Shown piece after piece: positions 1 through 12,154 of a DNA stretch of 64,000 nucleotides. The notes under the pieces were generated by a model. The model was not told the origin of the DNA. It did no database searches and saw only the letters and a list, made by a program, of their open reading frames with translations. This stretch comes from Halocafeteria seosinensis (taxonomy: Eukaryota > Sar > Bigyra > Bicosoecida): assembly GCA_001687465.1 (NCBI GenBank), contig LVLI01000013.1:40307-104306 (forward strand), in the 5' to 3' direction. How positions within the stretch are numbered: the stretch's first letter is position 1; each line of letters opens with the position of its first letter. The translations under genes were made by a program, and so were the position numbers.

Positions 1-93
1 CATGTAATGGCAGCCTGCCAGGCTGCCAACCGACAGATTTGTCTAGCTGTACATACCCATTGGGCGGATAGTGATCTGTAAAAAAACACGAAA

Positions 94-600
94 ATGGTTC
101 AAGGAAGTATATTTCACACTACGGTGATTAATTTCTACCGTAATATGGTCATGTTCGGCCATAGACGGGGGATTAAGAGCTACTGCACAGGCTTGATGTA
201 AGTTCAACGTTGTCCCCCATGCTTTTTGTCCCCTTCGAGACTCCCGTCGAGACTGCCCCACAGCTCGAGCTAGTTCTATCTGGGCGCCATCGCCAATGTT
301 CACTTATTGCATGACTGTCGCACGCAGGTCTGGTGTTTTGCTACTCACATATCTTAGTAAAGTTCAGCAACATGAGAATCGTATGTCGGCGTAATCCATT
401 AGGTCCTTCTGTTTCTGTTGATGTACGTCCGACGCACTTCTTGTCTTGCAGATTATACACGGGAGAAGACTTCAGATTTTTACAAAGAGAACTTCTCGGA
501 ACGATATGACAATCCGGTTTTCAAACTTCCAGCGTACGAGAATGGGGAGCACACACATGAATTACGAGGATTGGCCAAGAAGAAGGCAGAACATCACTAA
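94..600 (+). CDS. small single-pass membrane protein, 3 exons, unrecognised
   Basis: I built this 101-residue model by joining exons 94-197, 328-380 and 452-600. The donors are gtaagt at 198 and gtatgt at 381, and the acceptors are cacgcag and cttgcag. Phases match at both junctions and the frame closes with TAA at 600. One hydrophobic stretch (about residues 33-46) follows a basic N-terminal segment and precedes a charged, Lys/Glu-rich tail. That shape is common in small mitochondrial inner-membrane accessory subunits, but I do not recognise the family and assign no function. The gene lies tail to tail with the EF-G gene on the opposite strand. The 86-residue minus-strand open frame at 43-303 is antisense to exon 1 and is treated as a shadow. 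The start ATG at 94 is the first in frame, and a further upstream exon outside the window is possible. Confidence 0.55.
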
Positions 601-779
601 GAAAAGAACGCTCCCGGAAGCAATCTGGAAGGCTGGTATGGTAAATATAGCAGCAAAGATACCAGCAGAAATTTTGATAAACAGTCTAGTCTATTACTTT
701 TCTAGTGACGACGTGGTCTTTAGTGACGCGAAATTGTAGATGCCGGCATGCAATCAAACCAGCTTATATGAAACCCTAC

Positions 780-3747
780 CTACTTCTTCTTTTTGGCTTC
801 CTCGTGCTCTTTCTGGAATTTCTCCACCAGTTGCTTTTGAACGTCACCACCTACGAACTCATGAGCTTTGTATTCCATGCTAAATTCTCCTTTGCCCTGA
901 GTTGAGCTCCGAAGATCAGTGCTGAATCCGAACATATTGCTTAGTGGCACGTCTGCATTGATTACAACTGTTTGCGTTCCAGTGTCCTGGTTGTTCAGAG
1001 CTCCTTTCCGCTTGTTCAGTAAGCCGATAGTTGTCCCTTGGAACTCCACAGGTACCTCAACCTCAACCTGCAAGAATAGTTGTTGTTTTTTCCGAGAAAT
1101 CCGCAAATGGCATCTTAGCTATGACCTACATTCATGACAGGTTCTTTGATTGCCGGCTTGGCTGCTTCGAACCCCTGACGAAAGGCGTAGCGCGATGCAA
1201 GCTTGAAAGCCATCTCAGAGGAGTCCACCGGGTGATCTTGACCATCTGCGAGGAAGAGGGAGTGCTGCTATCTAGCGGCTTCAGATCCCGAGGAAGTCGT
1301 TGACACATACCGGTGATACACACACGGACTCCCTCTACTGGATGGCCCGTTAGATGACCCTTTTCCACAGCTTCTTCAAAGCCTTTTTTGCAGGCACTGA
1401 TATACTCTGGAGGAATAGCATTTCCGACTATCTTGTTCTCAAACTGAAACTTATGCTCGCTATCTTCCGGCAGTGGTTCCATATACCTGTGAGCAGATAA
1501 GGTGAGAAGATAAGATAAGATCAGGATCAGGAGACAGGTCGAAGAAGCTTACCCTACGACTCTCGCAAATTGGCCCGCACCGCCTGTTTGCTTTTTGTGC
1601 AGGAAGTTGAATTCGCCCCTTCTGGTCACGGTTTCGCGGTAGTTAACTTGCGGTTCGCCTACCACTACGTCTGCCTTATATTCTCTCTGCAATTAAAGAC
1701 GTTGTCCGGTCGATGTCATTGGCTGCATTTTTATCTTCCTTACGTACTCTCATTCTCTCTATGTAAATGTCCAGATGAAGTTCCCCCATTCCCGAGATGA
1801 TGGTCTCACCGCTTTCACTGTCCACATGTACTCTGAACGTGGGGTCCTCACGCTGAAACCTATTCAATGCTTTCCCGAAGTTTGCTGAATCTTGAGGGTT
1901 CTTTGGTTTCACAGCATAACTAATGACAGGCTCAGGCACATGCATGGAACTCATTGCATACTTAACCGAGCCATCTGTGCAACATGCCACAGCATTTGTT
2001 TCAGAAACGCACACTTCCAGGAAACTAGGAGACATACCTGTAAACGTTTCGCCCGAAGCACAATCTACTCCAAACGTTGCAACGATCTCACCGGCTGTTG
2101 CTTCATCGACATCCTCCATTTCATTCGAATGCATACGAACAAGTCGTGGGAGTTTGACTTTATCCTGCTTGTCGACATTGTAAAACACTCCGCCTTTTCT
2201 CATCCGACCCTGCATTGTAACATGGTTGCTCATCCCGAAATAAAGACAAACTGCAAAAACCATTCCAGCATACTTGATAGACTCTGAAGTACGTGAGCTG
2301 TCCAAATCTGCTTTCCTCGAGTTTAAAAGCGAGAGCAACTAATGGTTTGTCTGCATCAGTCTCTAGAGGAACTTCCTGTTCGTCGTTGTCTCTATCAAGA
2401 GCAACATTGTCAATTTGGCCAGGATGAGGTAAGTATCGGGAGACACCATCCTGTGATGCGAAAATTTAGCATGAGAAGCGTTTCGCCAGGAAGTGGAAAA
2501 CGAAGCGGTCACTCACCAGCAGCGGTTGAACACCTTTATTCTTGAAAGCGGAACCCATCATCACGGGGACAAACTGAAGATTTACAGTCGCCGATCGAAT
2601 AGCTTCGTGGAGTTGGTCTTGGCTCGGTTCTTCCTCTAACAGGAACAACTCTGCTATCTCGTCATTGACGTCAGCCAGTGACTCAATTAGCTTCGTCCTC
2701 GCTGCGTTATATTCTTCTTCAACCTCTTTGGGAATGTCCACTTCTACCATTTTTTCACCAAACTCTCCGTGGAATTCATAGGCTTTGCCGGTTATTACAT
2801 CTACGATCCCTCTGTGGCCATCCTCTAGGCCTAATGGAACGTGGATCGCTGCAGCATTGAGACTAAGTTTATTCCTCAGGTCCTGTAGGAAAGCTAATGA
2901 CAATTTCATGATATCAAAATGGATAATGTAGTTGACTTCTTCTTGCTGGTGCATACCTGAACCACCTTTTGGGGATTGCTTCCTTGTCTGTCCAGCTTGT
3001 TAATGAATGCAATCCTGGGTACACTATACCGTTTCATCTGACGGTCTACAGTGATGCTCTGGCTTTGCACACCGCTCACACCGCATAAAACTAAAATTGC
3101 ACCATCCAATACCCGTAAAGCTCTGCGCTTTCAAGTTCGGTGTCCTTTGAATACTAGACCAGTGCACATATCCCTACTCACCTTTCCACCTCCACCGTGA
3201 AATCGACATGCCCAGGGGTGTCAATGATATTAATGCGTGTATCTCCCCAGCTAGCATATGTAGCGGCGGACTGAATCGTGATGCCCTTCTCACGTTCCAG
3301 TTCCATGTGGTCCATTTTTGCGCCTACTCCATCTTTTCCTCTGACATCGTGGATTTTGTCGATTCTTCCCGTGTAGAAAAGAATTCTTTCGGTGAGAGTC
3401 GTTTTACCACTGTCTATGTGAGCAGAAATTCCAATGTTACGCAGCTTCGTGATGTCACTAATAGAGGTTCCAGCATCCTTTGTATTGCTCGCGAAGCGCA
3501 TTTGCTGACAGTCCCATGAGCGCCTTGCCAGGAGCATGTGGCGATTCCGCTGGACCAGAGAAAGGTCGACCAATCTCCTGCAAAGCGCCATCGAATATTG
3601 TCCGCGGGGAAGAGCACGAGCTTCTCCTTGGCCGGCAGCTGGGGTAGAATGCTGTCTGGAGCCAGAGGAGCACCCCATGCGTGGTGGTGCTTTCAACCAG
3701 CGAGCCCGCGAACCAGTCCAGTGTTGCCTCAGTGACGAAAGTGCCAT
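780..3747 (-). CDS. GFM1: mitochondrial elongation factor G (GFM1 type), 9 exons
   Basis: This GTPase drives ribosome translocation in mitochondrial translation. Exons (minus) are 3747-3182, 3122-2957, 2882-2517, 2450-2274, 2209-1748, 1686-1553, 1486-1311, 1245-1130 and 1067-780. They sum to 817 codons with every phase kept. Visible motifs are the G1 loop AHIDSGKTT near residues 110-117, the switch region [28 protein letters not shown], and NKLD near residue 227. The domain IV signature [12 protein letters not shown] and the C-terminal domain V follow. The KDGVGAKMD...MELER pattern is that of mitochondrial EF-G1 rather than bacterial or plastid EF-G. About 100 residues rich in Arg/Ser precede the GTPase domain and fit a mitochondrial presequence; Met53 or Met71 are alternative starts. 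The tail ends in a run of lysines. Confidence 0.95.
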
Positions 3748-4732
3748 CTTGTTGGGGATCTCGTGGTGTGCTCAACGAAATTCTATCCTAGTGCAGACAA
3801 ACAATTGAATGGGACATGTAGTACAGTGTACACGACTACACGCAGCACCACCAAGTTGGGTGAGTCAGTGACCCTGACACCGCCTCAATCAGGCTGCTGG
3901 AAGCTCAGGCTGTGGAACCTATGCTACAACACAATTGAAGAAGAAGGATTTTGTTGTAAATTACGTTCAAGCATTCGGCTTTCGGAAAGTCTACCAAGGT
4001 AACTCCAGCATGAGCGAGGTGCTTACTCCTCTCCTTCTTCCATTTTGGAAATGTATGTGGGGCTAGTCGCATTGTAGTTTTGTATTTCTCCAGATGGAAG
4101 TTCATGGAACTTGCGACAGTGTTTCAATTTGGAATGGCTAGTTGGAGGCCATGTGTGATTAGTCTGCTCGGGGTTTGGAGTAAACTTGCGGACAGAGTAA
4201 ATCACTCCGCTTGCTGCACTTAGCAACCCGCTTGTTAATTCGTAGACGATAGCGGACATGTTAAGGACAAGACTTGACCAATGGCGGGAACACATGCCTT
4301 TGTACAGCACACCCCTTACCATCTAACGTAGTTTCCCTCTTGCGAAGAGTTCCCAAGCAACCGGGTCTCTGGTTCGCGACAGCTTGATCATCTAAACGCT
4401 CGTATATGAGCATANCCTGCATGGAATACACCGTTGATTAATACAGGTGTGCTACCCGATAGTACAGAGCCTACTATAGTCCACAAGCTGGTGTAATCCA
4501 GACAATAATAAAGGGAAGTTAGCAAGGAAAGTTTGTTCCATTGAAGCAAAGGTCAGTCCAATCATTGGACTCCAATGGACTCCAATGGCATGAACTCCAT
4601 CGGACTATGACTGTGCAGTCAGCATTGTCAAATCGGCTCTGGGCACTGCACACCAATCCCAGTTAGTGGTTTGGACAGAGTGCTTTTAGAAAAATTTCCC
4701 CTGCAAAATCCCCTGTGTCCTTTTTATTAACC
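3748..4732. other. intergenic region between divergent EF-G and ERG2-like genes
   Basis: This interval of about 985 bases should hold both promoters of the divergent pair. It contains one weak minus-strand open frame (listed separately) and one ambiguous base N at about 4415, which marks a sequencing or polymorphism problem. A short imperfect duplication of the decamer tggactccaa occurs near 4566-4590. I see no TATA box or other element that I can assign. Confidence 0.5.
4023..4322 (-). CDS. possible small protein, 99 codons, weak
   Basis: This is an intron-free frame of 99 codons on the minus strand. The Met at 4259 would give a 78-residue product beginning with a mildly hydrophobic segment (about residues 2-22) followed by a polar tail ending in acidic residues. 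It has no recognisable motif and no splice-site support, and it sits in the promoter space between two divergent genes. It could be a short gene or chance. Confidence 0.22.
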   Translation of the reverse strand: MVRGVLYKGMCSRHWSSLVLNMSAIVYELTSGLLSAASGVIYSVRKFTPNPEQTNHTWPPTSHSKLKHCRKFHELPSGEIQNYNATSPTYISKMEEGEE

Positions 4733-5621
4733 ATGAGCAGCGAGAGCGATGCTAATAAGAAGGCAGCTGGCAGCGTTCGGATGCAATTTGTCAGATTGTT
4801 GGCAGTTTTGCCTGTGTTCTTGGCGATCTCGTTTTTCGCTGTTGATAAGTGGCTTGCCGAAAAGTCATACGAATTTAGTTTCGAGGAAGTGTCCTACATT
4901 GCAAAGCGCGCCTCAAAGAGCTTTGGTAAGGCGAGATTGCTGGACAAGAAATCTGCCAAACTTGCTTGTCGTCACGTTTGCAGATACTCATGAAGAAATG
5001 TTTCTAAATATCACAAAAAGTTTGCAACAGTCTCATCCTACAGGAATCAGTGCAGTTGTACAAGAACATCCATGGATCTTCATTAATGCTGGTACGTATT
5101 CGGAGCAAACGTCTGAAAATTAGGCCTTCAGCACTTCTGCATGTGTGGGACGACAGGTGGATGGATGGGAGCATATTCCCTTTTATATTCATCGTTGAGC
5201 GAGTATGTTTTGCTTTTTGGAACCCCAATTGGAAGTGGAGGTCATTCGGGGAGATACTGGGCTCACATTGGTGAGTTCTCTTATTGCTCCAGCGATAGTT
5301 TCCTGAAAAGTAATTTAATTATCGTGGGTTACAGAAGATACAACGATTACGGGTACATTTCATCAATGGCCTGAGGGCTCCACAAGGAAGAAGACATACG
5401 GGCCTTCAAGCACTGTTGTTCACAGAAGGTGGGAAGCGACAAATGTCTATTGGGAGGCGGATACATGGATGGTAGAATATGCTCGTGGGTTTATTCCTAG
5501 CGCAATGCCTTTTGCCTTGGCAGATAGTTTATTTAGTGCTCAAGATGTGCTTAGTATTTGGAAGTCTGTCAAAATGTATGGGCAGGAAGTAGTGCGCAAC
5601 ATGTGGAGCGGACGTTTTTGA
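4733..5621 (+). CDS. ERG2: ERG2 / sigma-1 receptor family protein (sterol C8 isomerase-like)
   Basis: Members of this family sit in the ER membrane. Fungal ERG2 shifts the sterol double bond from C8 to C7, while animal sigma-1 receptor is a chaperone-like ligand-binding homologue. Exons are 4733-4925, 4984-5091, 5157-5270 and 5335-5621, giving 233 residues with all junctions in phase 1. An N-terminal hydrophobic segment (about residues 17-38) is followed by the cupin-like core. Conserved family blocks are visible: [18 protein letters not shown], the [12 protein letters not shown] turn, the acidic [15 protein letters not shown] strand, and the terminal helix pair with [11 protein letters not shown]. 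The Glu in VEYARG is equivalent to the ligand-contacting Glu of human sigma-1 receptor. Length matches the family (about 220-225 residues). Whether it acts as a sterol isomerase or a chaperone cannot be told from sequence alone. The start at 4733 is chosen over an in-frame ATG 18 nt upstream. Confidence 0.9.
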
Positions 5622-5967
5622 CTCCCAATGCCTATACGAGTACCACAAGTAGGTATTCTTAACTCATGGCGAATTAGATTGAGTAAACGAATACATATGT
5701 TAGCAGCGTTTGGTTCATTTACACTTCTTTAATTTACTTGACAAAGTCTTTACTCCTCGAAGTTCACGAGCCTAAACATCTCCAGATTCCTTGAAGCCGT
5801 GAACTTCAAGCTGTCCGCCCATTAGCACCGTGTACCACTTTAATAGGGCCTTTCAGTTGAATTGAGTATTGAAGGGCAAAGGACTGCCACGGATTGATCG
5901 CACTCCTACCTCTTGCATGCACACTCACGCGGTCAGATATTTATTCCCTTGTGGGTGGAACTGAATA
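5622..5967 (+). other. intergenic region downstream of ERG2-like gene
   Basis: These 346 bases lie between the ERG2-like stop and the start of the RBM28-like gene. The two genes are in the same direction. No coding frame or obvious element is visible apart from the expected 3' and 5' untranslated sequence. Confidence 0.5.
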
Positions 5968-8900
5968 ATGGAGTCGGAAAGCCAAGAAAGCGAGCCTCGA
6001 GTTCACGCCCCTGACAGTGCCACTTTACGAGCTGCTGCTAGCAAGTATGATAAGGAGAATGATGATGGGAGCGAGTTAGAGGCAGATGGAGACAATGAGG
6101 AGCATAACACCGTGTTCGTACGGCGCTTGGCATCTACAGTACAAGAGACTGTAAGTAATCGCACGGCAGGACGATTTAACACAGCGTATATCGAGCTACT
6201 GATAGTGTACTCTTGGCCACGTTGTGCTTGGTGTTAAGTTGCCGTGGGATGGTGTAGGAGTTTTGTACTTGTTGGGTCTGTGACCGTTGTATATGACTCG
6301 AATATCTTAACCACTGACACCTGAACCACAACTTGAAGTGGGATTCATACATCACTTGTTTTTACAGGAACTGGAGGAGATGTTTTCCGAAATCGGTCCA
6401 ATTCAAAGAGCTTTCATCATACGAGATAAGCAAACGGGCGAGTCGAAACAATTCGGATTTGTGCAGTTGTAAGTTTGACCCTTTTCTAATCTGGTCGTAG
6501 TCAACGTTTGTTCAATTTTCTCGACATCATCCTGTGCAGTGTTCTTGAAGAGGATGCCTCTACTGCATTGAAGAACCTACAGAATAAGGCCTTGAAAGGG
6601 AAACAGATACAACTCTCAAAAGCTAGGAAACCGGGTGAGAAACCTTCCGCAAGCGAACGTACATCCGAGTCGAAAACGACCCCAAAGAAAGGGAAGACAA
6701 CGGAGCAGAAAGAGGATTCAGATGAAAATAGAAGATCTATAATTGTATTTGGTCTTCCCGATGGCTTTGATGGAAAGACTCTCCGCAAGAGAGTGAGAAA
6801 ATTGGGAAATATAGAACACTTTGAATGGCCGGTTACTGGTATTGGCCGGTGCCCAGGTTCTACGTGCGTGGCGCGAATTTTGTTTCAAAACCGGCAAGAA
6901 TGCCTCGAGGCAACGAGAAAACTTGATAAACACGAGATACATGTAAGTTTTCATAGTCTTGCCCGAATCAAATTTCGCTGCCCAACGGTCCTATGGATTG
7001 GAAGACGCAGGGCTACCCCATGAGAGTCAGACATGCTGACGAAGTTTTCCGAGAAACTGACGGAAGAAATGCAGCTCGTCTTATAATCCGCAACATGTCT
7101 TTCCAAGTATGTTATCTCTTAGTTCTGAGCTGGGTATACTTTGATCCATCTTTTTGGATGATATGCAGACTCAGGAATCCGAGCTAGCGAATATGTTTAA
7201 AGAGTTTGGGCCTCTAGCGGACGTCAAGATAGCCCGGGAGCAAACGGAACTAGGTACTGGGAAGGCTCCCAAAGCGAGAAGTAGAGGCTTTGGGTTTGTT
7301 CAATTTTGTACCAAAACTGATGCGGCTCGAGCGCTACAAGAGTGTAACGAAGCACAGCTGCGCAAGCGCACTATTGCTGTGGATTGGGCACGATCGAAGA
7401 AGCACTATGAAGTGCTACTGAAGCAAATGGCTAAAGAAAACAAACAACAAAGCGAAGTGAAGAATGTAATCGAGGCGGAACATCCTGAGAACATTAACGA
7501 GGAGACGGGACCCTCCTCAGAGGATGGTGCGAGTGAAGTAGAAGCAGAAAGCGAGGACTCAAGCGTTGCTGGAAAGCATGCAAGTGTTGCTTCGGATTTA
7601 AATGACACTTCTTCTGATCAAAACGTGGCCGAACAGAGGGAGTCGGTAATGCAAACAACGGACGATGTTCATGAAGGAAAAACCTTGTTCATTAGGAACA
7701 TTCCATTTGATGCAACAGAAGACGAAGTACATCGTACATTTCGCCGCTTCGGCAAGCTCAGATACGCCAGACTTGTGCTGGACAGGGCTTCAGGCCTTTC
7801 ACGGGGATCTGGTTTTGTCCAATATATACAGAAGCAAGATGCTGACGAGGCACTGAGAACAGCGAACCACGGCCAACTTCCTCCAGAAGATGGGGAAACG
7901 GTGTACACTTCGCCGCAGGGGTCAAACAGCGGTGATGTAGTTCCGAATGCTCCTTTCTCTCAATTGAGGGAGAAAAGTGCAGAAAATCATCATCTTCCAG
8001 CTTCCGTGAAGGCTGCGTTGCAAAGTGGTGGGATTGCATTGAAGGACCGGCCATTATTGGTGACCCGCGCCATACAAAAGGTATGAAAGCACTCTGTCTA
8101 TTCAAGCCTTTTGATCGTTGATATTCTGCTGTTCAAATTTTGCCCAGGAAAAAGCGCGGCAACTAACACAGAAATCGGAAGAGTCAAGGAAGAAGTTTGA
8201 TCGGCGCCATTTATACTTAGCGAGGGAAGGAACGATCGCCGGTGGAACAGAAACGGCAAAGAATATGCCCTCGTCTGATCTGGCGAAGAGAGAGGAAGCC
8301 TCCCGTGACAAGAATAACAAGCTCAGGAATCCTCTATTTTTCGTGTCCCCGGTTCGTTTATCTGTACGGAATTTACACAAGGGGATAGGAGATAAAGAAC
8401 TGAAGAAGGCTATTCTTATGGCCTCGGAGAAAGGTAAGGGCATACTTGTCTAACATCATAGACTCATGTAGTTACCGAAGTGCTAAGTGTGCAGGCCTGA
8501 AGGAGGGGCTGGTTAGTCCAACTGAAGGGGACCCAAACCTATGGCCCAAAGCCGGCACGAAGGTAAGCCGTGTTCCTTGTCTCATGAAGACTACTTGTGA
8601 TGCTTCAGATTTGTGAACAGATATCGACAATGCGCCCCAAGGTGACGCAATGCAAAGTCATGCGAGACAATCCTCGCAAAGAAGGCGAAAGACTTCGGTT
8701 AGAAGCTGATGGCGTCACTCCGAAGTAAGCGTTTAGTGTGTATATAAGGAACCTGTTATGGCTTTGCTACTACAGCTTGCACATATGCAACGCAGATCAA
8801 AAGGCTTCGCATTCGTGGAATTCGCCGAGCATTTTATGGCCCTCGCCGCGATGAGAATGCTTAACAACAACCCGGACTTCTCGCATTTAAGCGTTGGAGG

Positions 8901-9599
8901 TGCGTCCTGCATGAAGACTCCGGAACAGTCTCGTCCCCGCTTAATAGGTAAGAGGGATTTTTGGCTTCGAAACAATTCAATTTTCATCTATTGCTGGATG
9001 CAGTGGAGTTTACGATTGAGAACGCTGCAAAACTAAAGCTCCAGGAGAAGCGTAAAGAGGCTGCAGAGAGGAAACATAAAGTTTGTGAGGAAGTGGAGCC
9101 CGCCGGTTCCCATCCTGTGGCTGTTTCAGAGGAATCAGAGTCAGTAGGAACCAGTGGCGTGATAGAAGAAAGCGAGGTCCAGGGTGCTGCCTCAGACGGT
9201 GATCCCTCGGACTCAGATAACAGCGGAGAGGAATCCATGGATACCGGGGATACTGGTAGCATTTCGGGAATAGAGTTCGATGACGAAGGTAATGTATCTA
9301 AAGGAAACGTTGATGACTCTGACATTGATTTTGATGTGGGCGAGGAAACGGATACAATGGACGAGAGCGGTTGTGTTGGTGGCTTTCCTATCCCCGAGTC
9401 ACTGAAAAGACAGCCTAGAACGGCAAAAGATACTGGTCAGCCAGCGCAGCGCGCAAAAGACGTTCAGTCTTACGCTGCTGCGAGGGCGCTGGCTAGTGCA
9501 AGAGAAACGAAGGGCCAACGAACGTCTGCCAAAAAACAAACGAAACGTAAGCAAAAGGCGCCCAAGGAACCCATGGCAAAGAAATCAAAGCGCGCTTAA
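5968..9599 (+). CDS. RBM28: nucleolar multi-RRM protein, RBM28/Nop4 family, 10 exons
   Basis: Nop4p and RBM28 are nucleolar RNA-binding proteins needed for assembly of the large ribosomal subunit. Exons are 5968-6150, 6368-6468, 6540-6942, 7011-7106, 7169-8080, 8148-8433, 8495-8562, 8609-8724, 8796-8947 and 9004-9599, giving 970 residues with every junction in phase. RRM cores are seen at about residues 48-123 (FVRRLAS... FGFVQF), about 255-335 (LIIRNMSF... RGFGFVQF), about 432-500 (LFIRNIPF... GSGFVQY) and about 640-760 (LSVRNLHKG... KGFAFVEF). A degenerate RRM (SIIVFGLPDGF...) lies between the first two. Acidic Ser/Glu-rich linkers separate the domains, and the C-terminus is a Lys/Arg-rich tail, as expected for a nucleolar protein. 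The acceptor at 8795, not the earlier cag at about 8775, is chosen because it restores the strand sequence KSKGFAFVEF. Confidence 0.92.
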
Positions 9600-10114
9600 A
9601 AACAGTAACATTAATCCTGCTTAGTGCTACTTGGTGGTACAGTTGTACTCTGAGGAAGCTGCAGTCCATACAAGACTGGAAAAGAGAGGACAGAAATGGT
9701 GTTAACGCACTATACGTCGTGGCACGATACCGACTCGATAGCGATTGCTACTCCATTATTAGCTTTCATACTGCATGAGGTTTTATTACGTGAAGCTATA
9801 TTCCATATCAAACAATCGAAAATTTCTGTCTGTCAAGTAATTTTTGCGGTTGATTAGAACTACTGTACCATTCTGCTAGCTCATGGGCCATGGTTCGGAA
9901 TTCACTGGGTTCAAGGAATTGAAGCTGTCACTGTGGTCCCGAAACCTGTTGAAGTTTGTGTCCAGTTGCCATTACGTTATCAATGGTAGCTTGAATAATA
10001 CAAGTTGTATTGTTCTCCTTTTCAGTGTTAGTACACATCGCTCTTTCTAGAAAAACCAGAACGATTTTCCTCCTTTTGGACACCAGGTATCGTTTGCAGA
10101 AGGGAGTTGAAAGA
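9600..10114 (+). other. intergenic region, no gene seen
   Basis: These 515 bases separate the RBM28-like stop from the first ATG of the next gene. No long frame or recognisable signal is visible. The next gene's 5' untranslated region and promoter should be here. Confidence 0.4.
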
Positions 10115-12154
10115 ATGGCAAGACCGTACCCGGGGCTGGTAAGCTCTGACGCGCCAGATTTTTTTAAGGTGTGAAAACATTTTCATAAGGTTGCCAATGC
10201 ATTCTGCCAGGTTTTAAGCACTATTTCTTCTGCAATCATCGCAGACATCTTCCCCAGTTCTCCCTGCGCGTGGCGGTCAAAGCACTCAATGGACCATTGA
10301 AGTAAGCCCCACAGTTCTGTATACACACGTACTAGACACACTAACAGTCGGTTCAAACATTCAGTCCGATAGCGATTACGCTCCCGCGTCCATTGAACTT
10401 AACAAGAGTCTTGCTCCCTTGGAGTGGCAAATACCTCCTCGAACATCGACGCACTCGGCACAGAGGAGCCAACGACGAAGTAGCCAGTTCTCGGGAGATC
10501 ACCAAAGAGCCGCAGAATTAAAAGCCTACAACAGGACACGCAATACTATCAATTATTATTCATCAAAGGATGCAGGTATGCGTTATCACATTCCTGATAG
10601 TTACGAAAACCGCTATAAAGCCGTACAGAGAAGTAATGGCGTTTCAGCGTTCCATAGGTGAGTCTGCATGTATGTATGTATCCATAGATGTAACAGACCG
10701 TTAGAACGTGCATATCTTAACTATCTCAGGCGTAGAGGCCAATTGGCCCGTTATTTGGAGGAAGCTCACAAGCGGCGAAATATGACCCCTTCTCAGACCT
10801 CGCACTCACGTCTCAGTTCACTTTCACACACAATTCCCGAAGCCAACCCCAACTCTAGCTTGAGTAACAAAGTTCGCGGAAGAACGGGTTCGTCAAACGT
10901 TTTCCCATGGCATTGTTAACGCGCTATTTTGACTCTGGAAAACATGCAGGCCTGTGGTTGGATGAGGAGCGGCGGTTGGAAATGCTTCGTACACTTAGTG
11001 ACAGCAGCAACGGACCACTTGGCACTACTCGAGGACTACGGGGGCGTACTTGTGCACGAAGACTTGTTGACAGTGCTGTCTGTGAATCCAAGAAGAATAC
11101 ATTTGGGAGCAGTGTGAGCCTAGGACGGTCGATGGGAGGAGCGTACGGTCATGAAAGCAGTGCGGCGACTGCCACGAATGTGTTACCAAAGCATGCGTCG
11201 CGCACTGGATACGTATGTAGTCCATGTTGGAGTACAACGATTGTGTAACAGGCTTTATGATCCCCACTCTGCAGTTTGACGATATTCCCAGGAGTGTGAA
11301 CTGCGGCTTCGACCAAGAATTTGGACACTGTGTGGGAGACTCGAAGGTCCAGAAGAGAAGCATGTCTGGGGAAGAATTCATGCTTGCGGAGCCACCTCCA
11401 TTGGACTTCTTGAGCGAAGATTATGGAAGAAACGTGAGGACAATCTACAACAAAGGGAGTGGAGGTATGTATATCAACGTGTATCCTGCGTCTCGTGTGA
11501 GAGCACTCGTAATTGTGATGGGATTCAGGTGGAGCTCTCGGTACATCCACAGGTGGGGCAACCATGCACCTTCCTGGAAGAGCTTACAGCTCTGTAAGGA
11601 CATTGGAAACACCACTGAGCCCCATCAAAGAGAGCAAGAATACAGCGGCATGTGCAACTGCTTCAATGTGTTCCCACACTTTGAGAAAGAATGCCCCAAA
11701 TTCTACGCAGTTACAGCGTGACCACAAAGGATACTTTCAGATTGCTGAAGACAATAGCTACTGGGATACAGTCAAAACCTCGAGTACGGAGAAATTGAAA
11801 CTGATTCGTATTTCCCACTTGTGTAGAGGAATGATGCAAAGCCGATATTTAGCCCGACAAAACGAAGAGCCAGAAATAGAGCTCAACCATCGGTTCTTTA
11901 CACAGGGTAGATGGAAGACACTCGGGCTGTCTGGGCACAAAACAGGAAATACAAAGGATAATAGGCCAGCACTGCATAAAGAAAAGTATAGCATCATTCG
12001 TCTCTTCGAAAATGCTGATGAAGCCTGCGTGAAAGAAGCATCGAATGGGTTCCGGAAGATCGATGATCATACAGATGACAGCGTCAGATCACCATCCACT
12101 GAGCAGCAAAATGCTGCAGATGAACAATCTGGTGAAGCATCCAAAACCAAGTAG
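10115..12154 (+). CDS. unrecognised basic Ser-rich protein, 7 exons
   Basis: I reconstructed 545 codons from exons 10115-10138, 10245-10301, 10365-10657, 10730-10914, 10950-11212, 11275-11464 and 11529-12154. All phases agree. The fourth intron is only 35 nt (10915-10949) but is needed to keep the frame. The best-ordered part is residues about 90-145, where a block with NTINYYSSKDAGMRYHIP and then AFHRRRGQLARYLEEA looks like a compact conserved motif. I cannot name the family. The rest is low-complexity, rich in Ser, Asn, Gly and Arg, with no membrane segment. An additional open stretch of 65 codons in the -1 frame runs from about 12136 to 12351, so the C-terminus could be longer if a splice or frameshift was missed. 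The neighbouring PEX3-like gene converges on it. Confidence 0.7.

Noticed and set aside
43-303. 86-codon minus-strand open frame
   Set aside because: It is antisense to the first exon of the spliced gene at 94-600, has no motif, and its start lies in that gene's first intron.
3458-3775. Two alternative minus-strand frames upstream and around the EF-G first exon
   Set aside because: They overlap the EF-G presequence in other frames; the GTPase frame has clear family motifs and starts at 3747.
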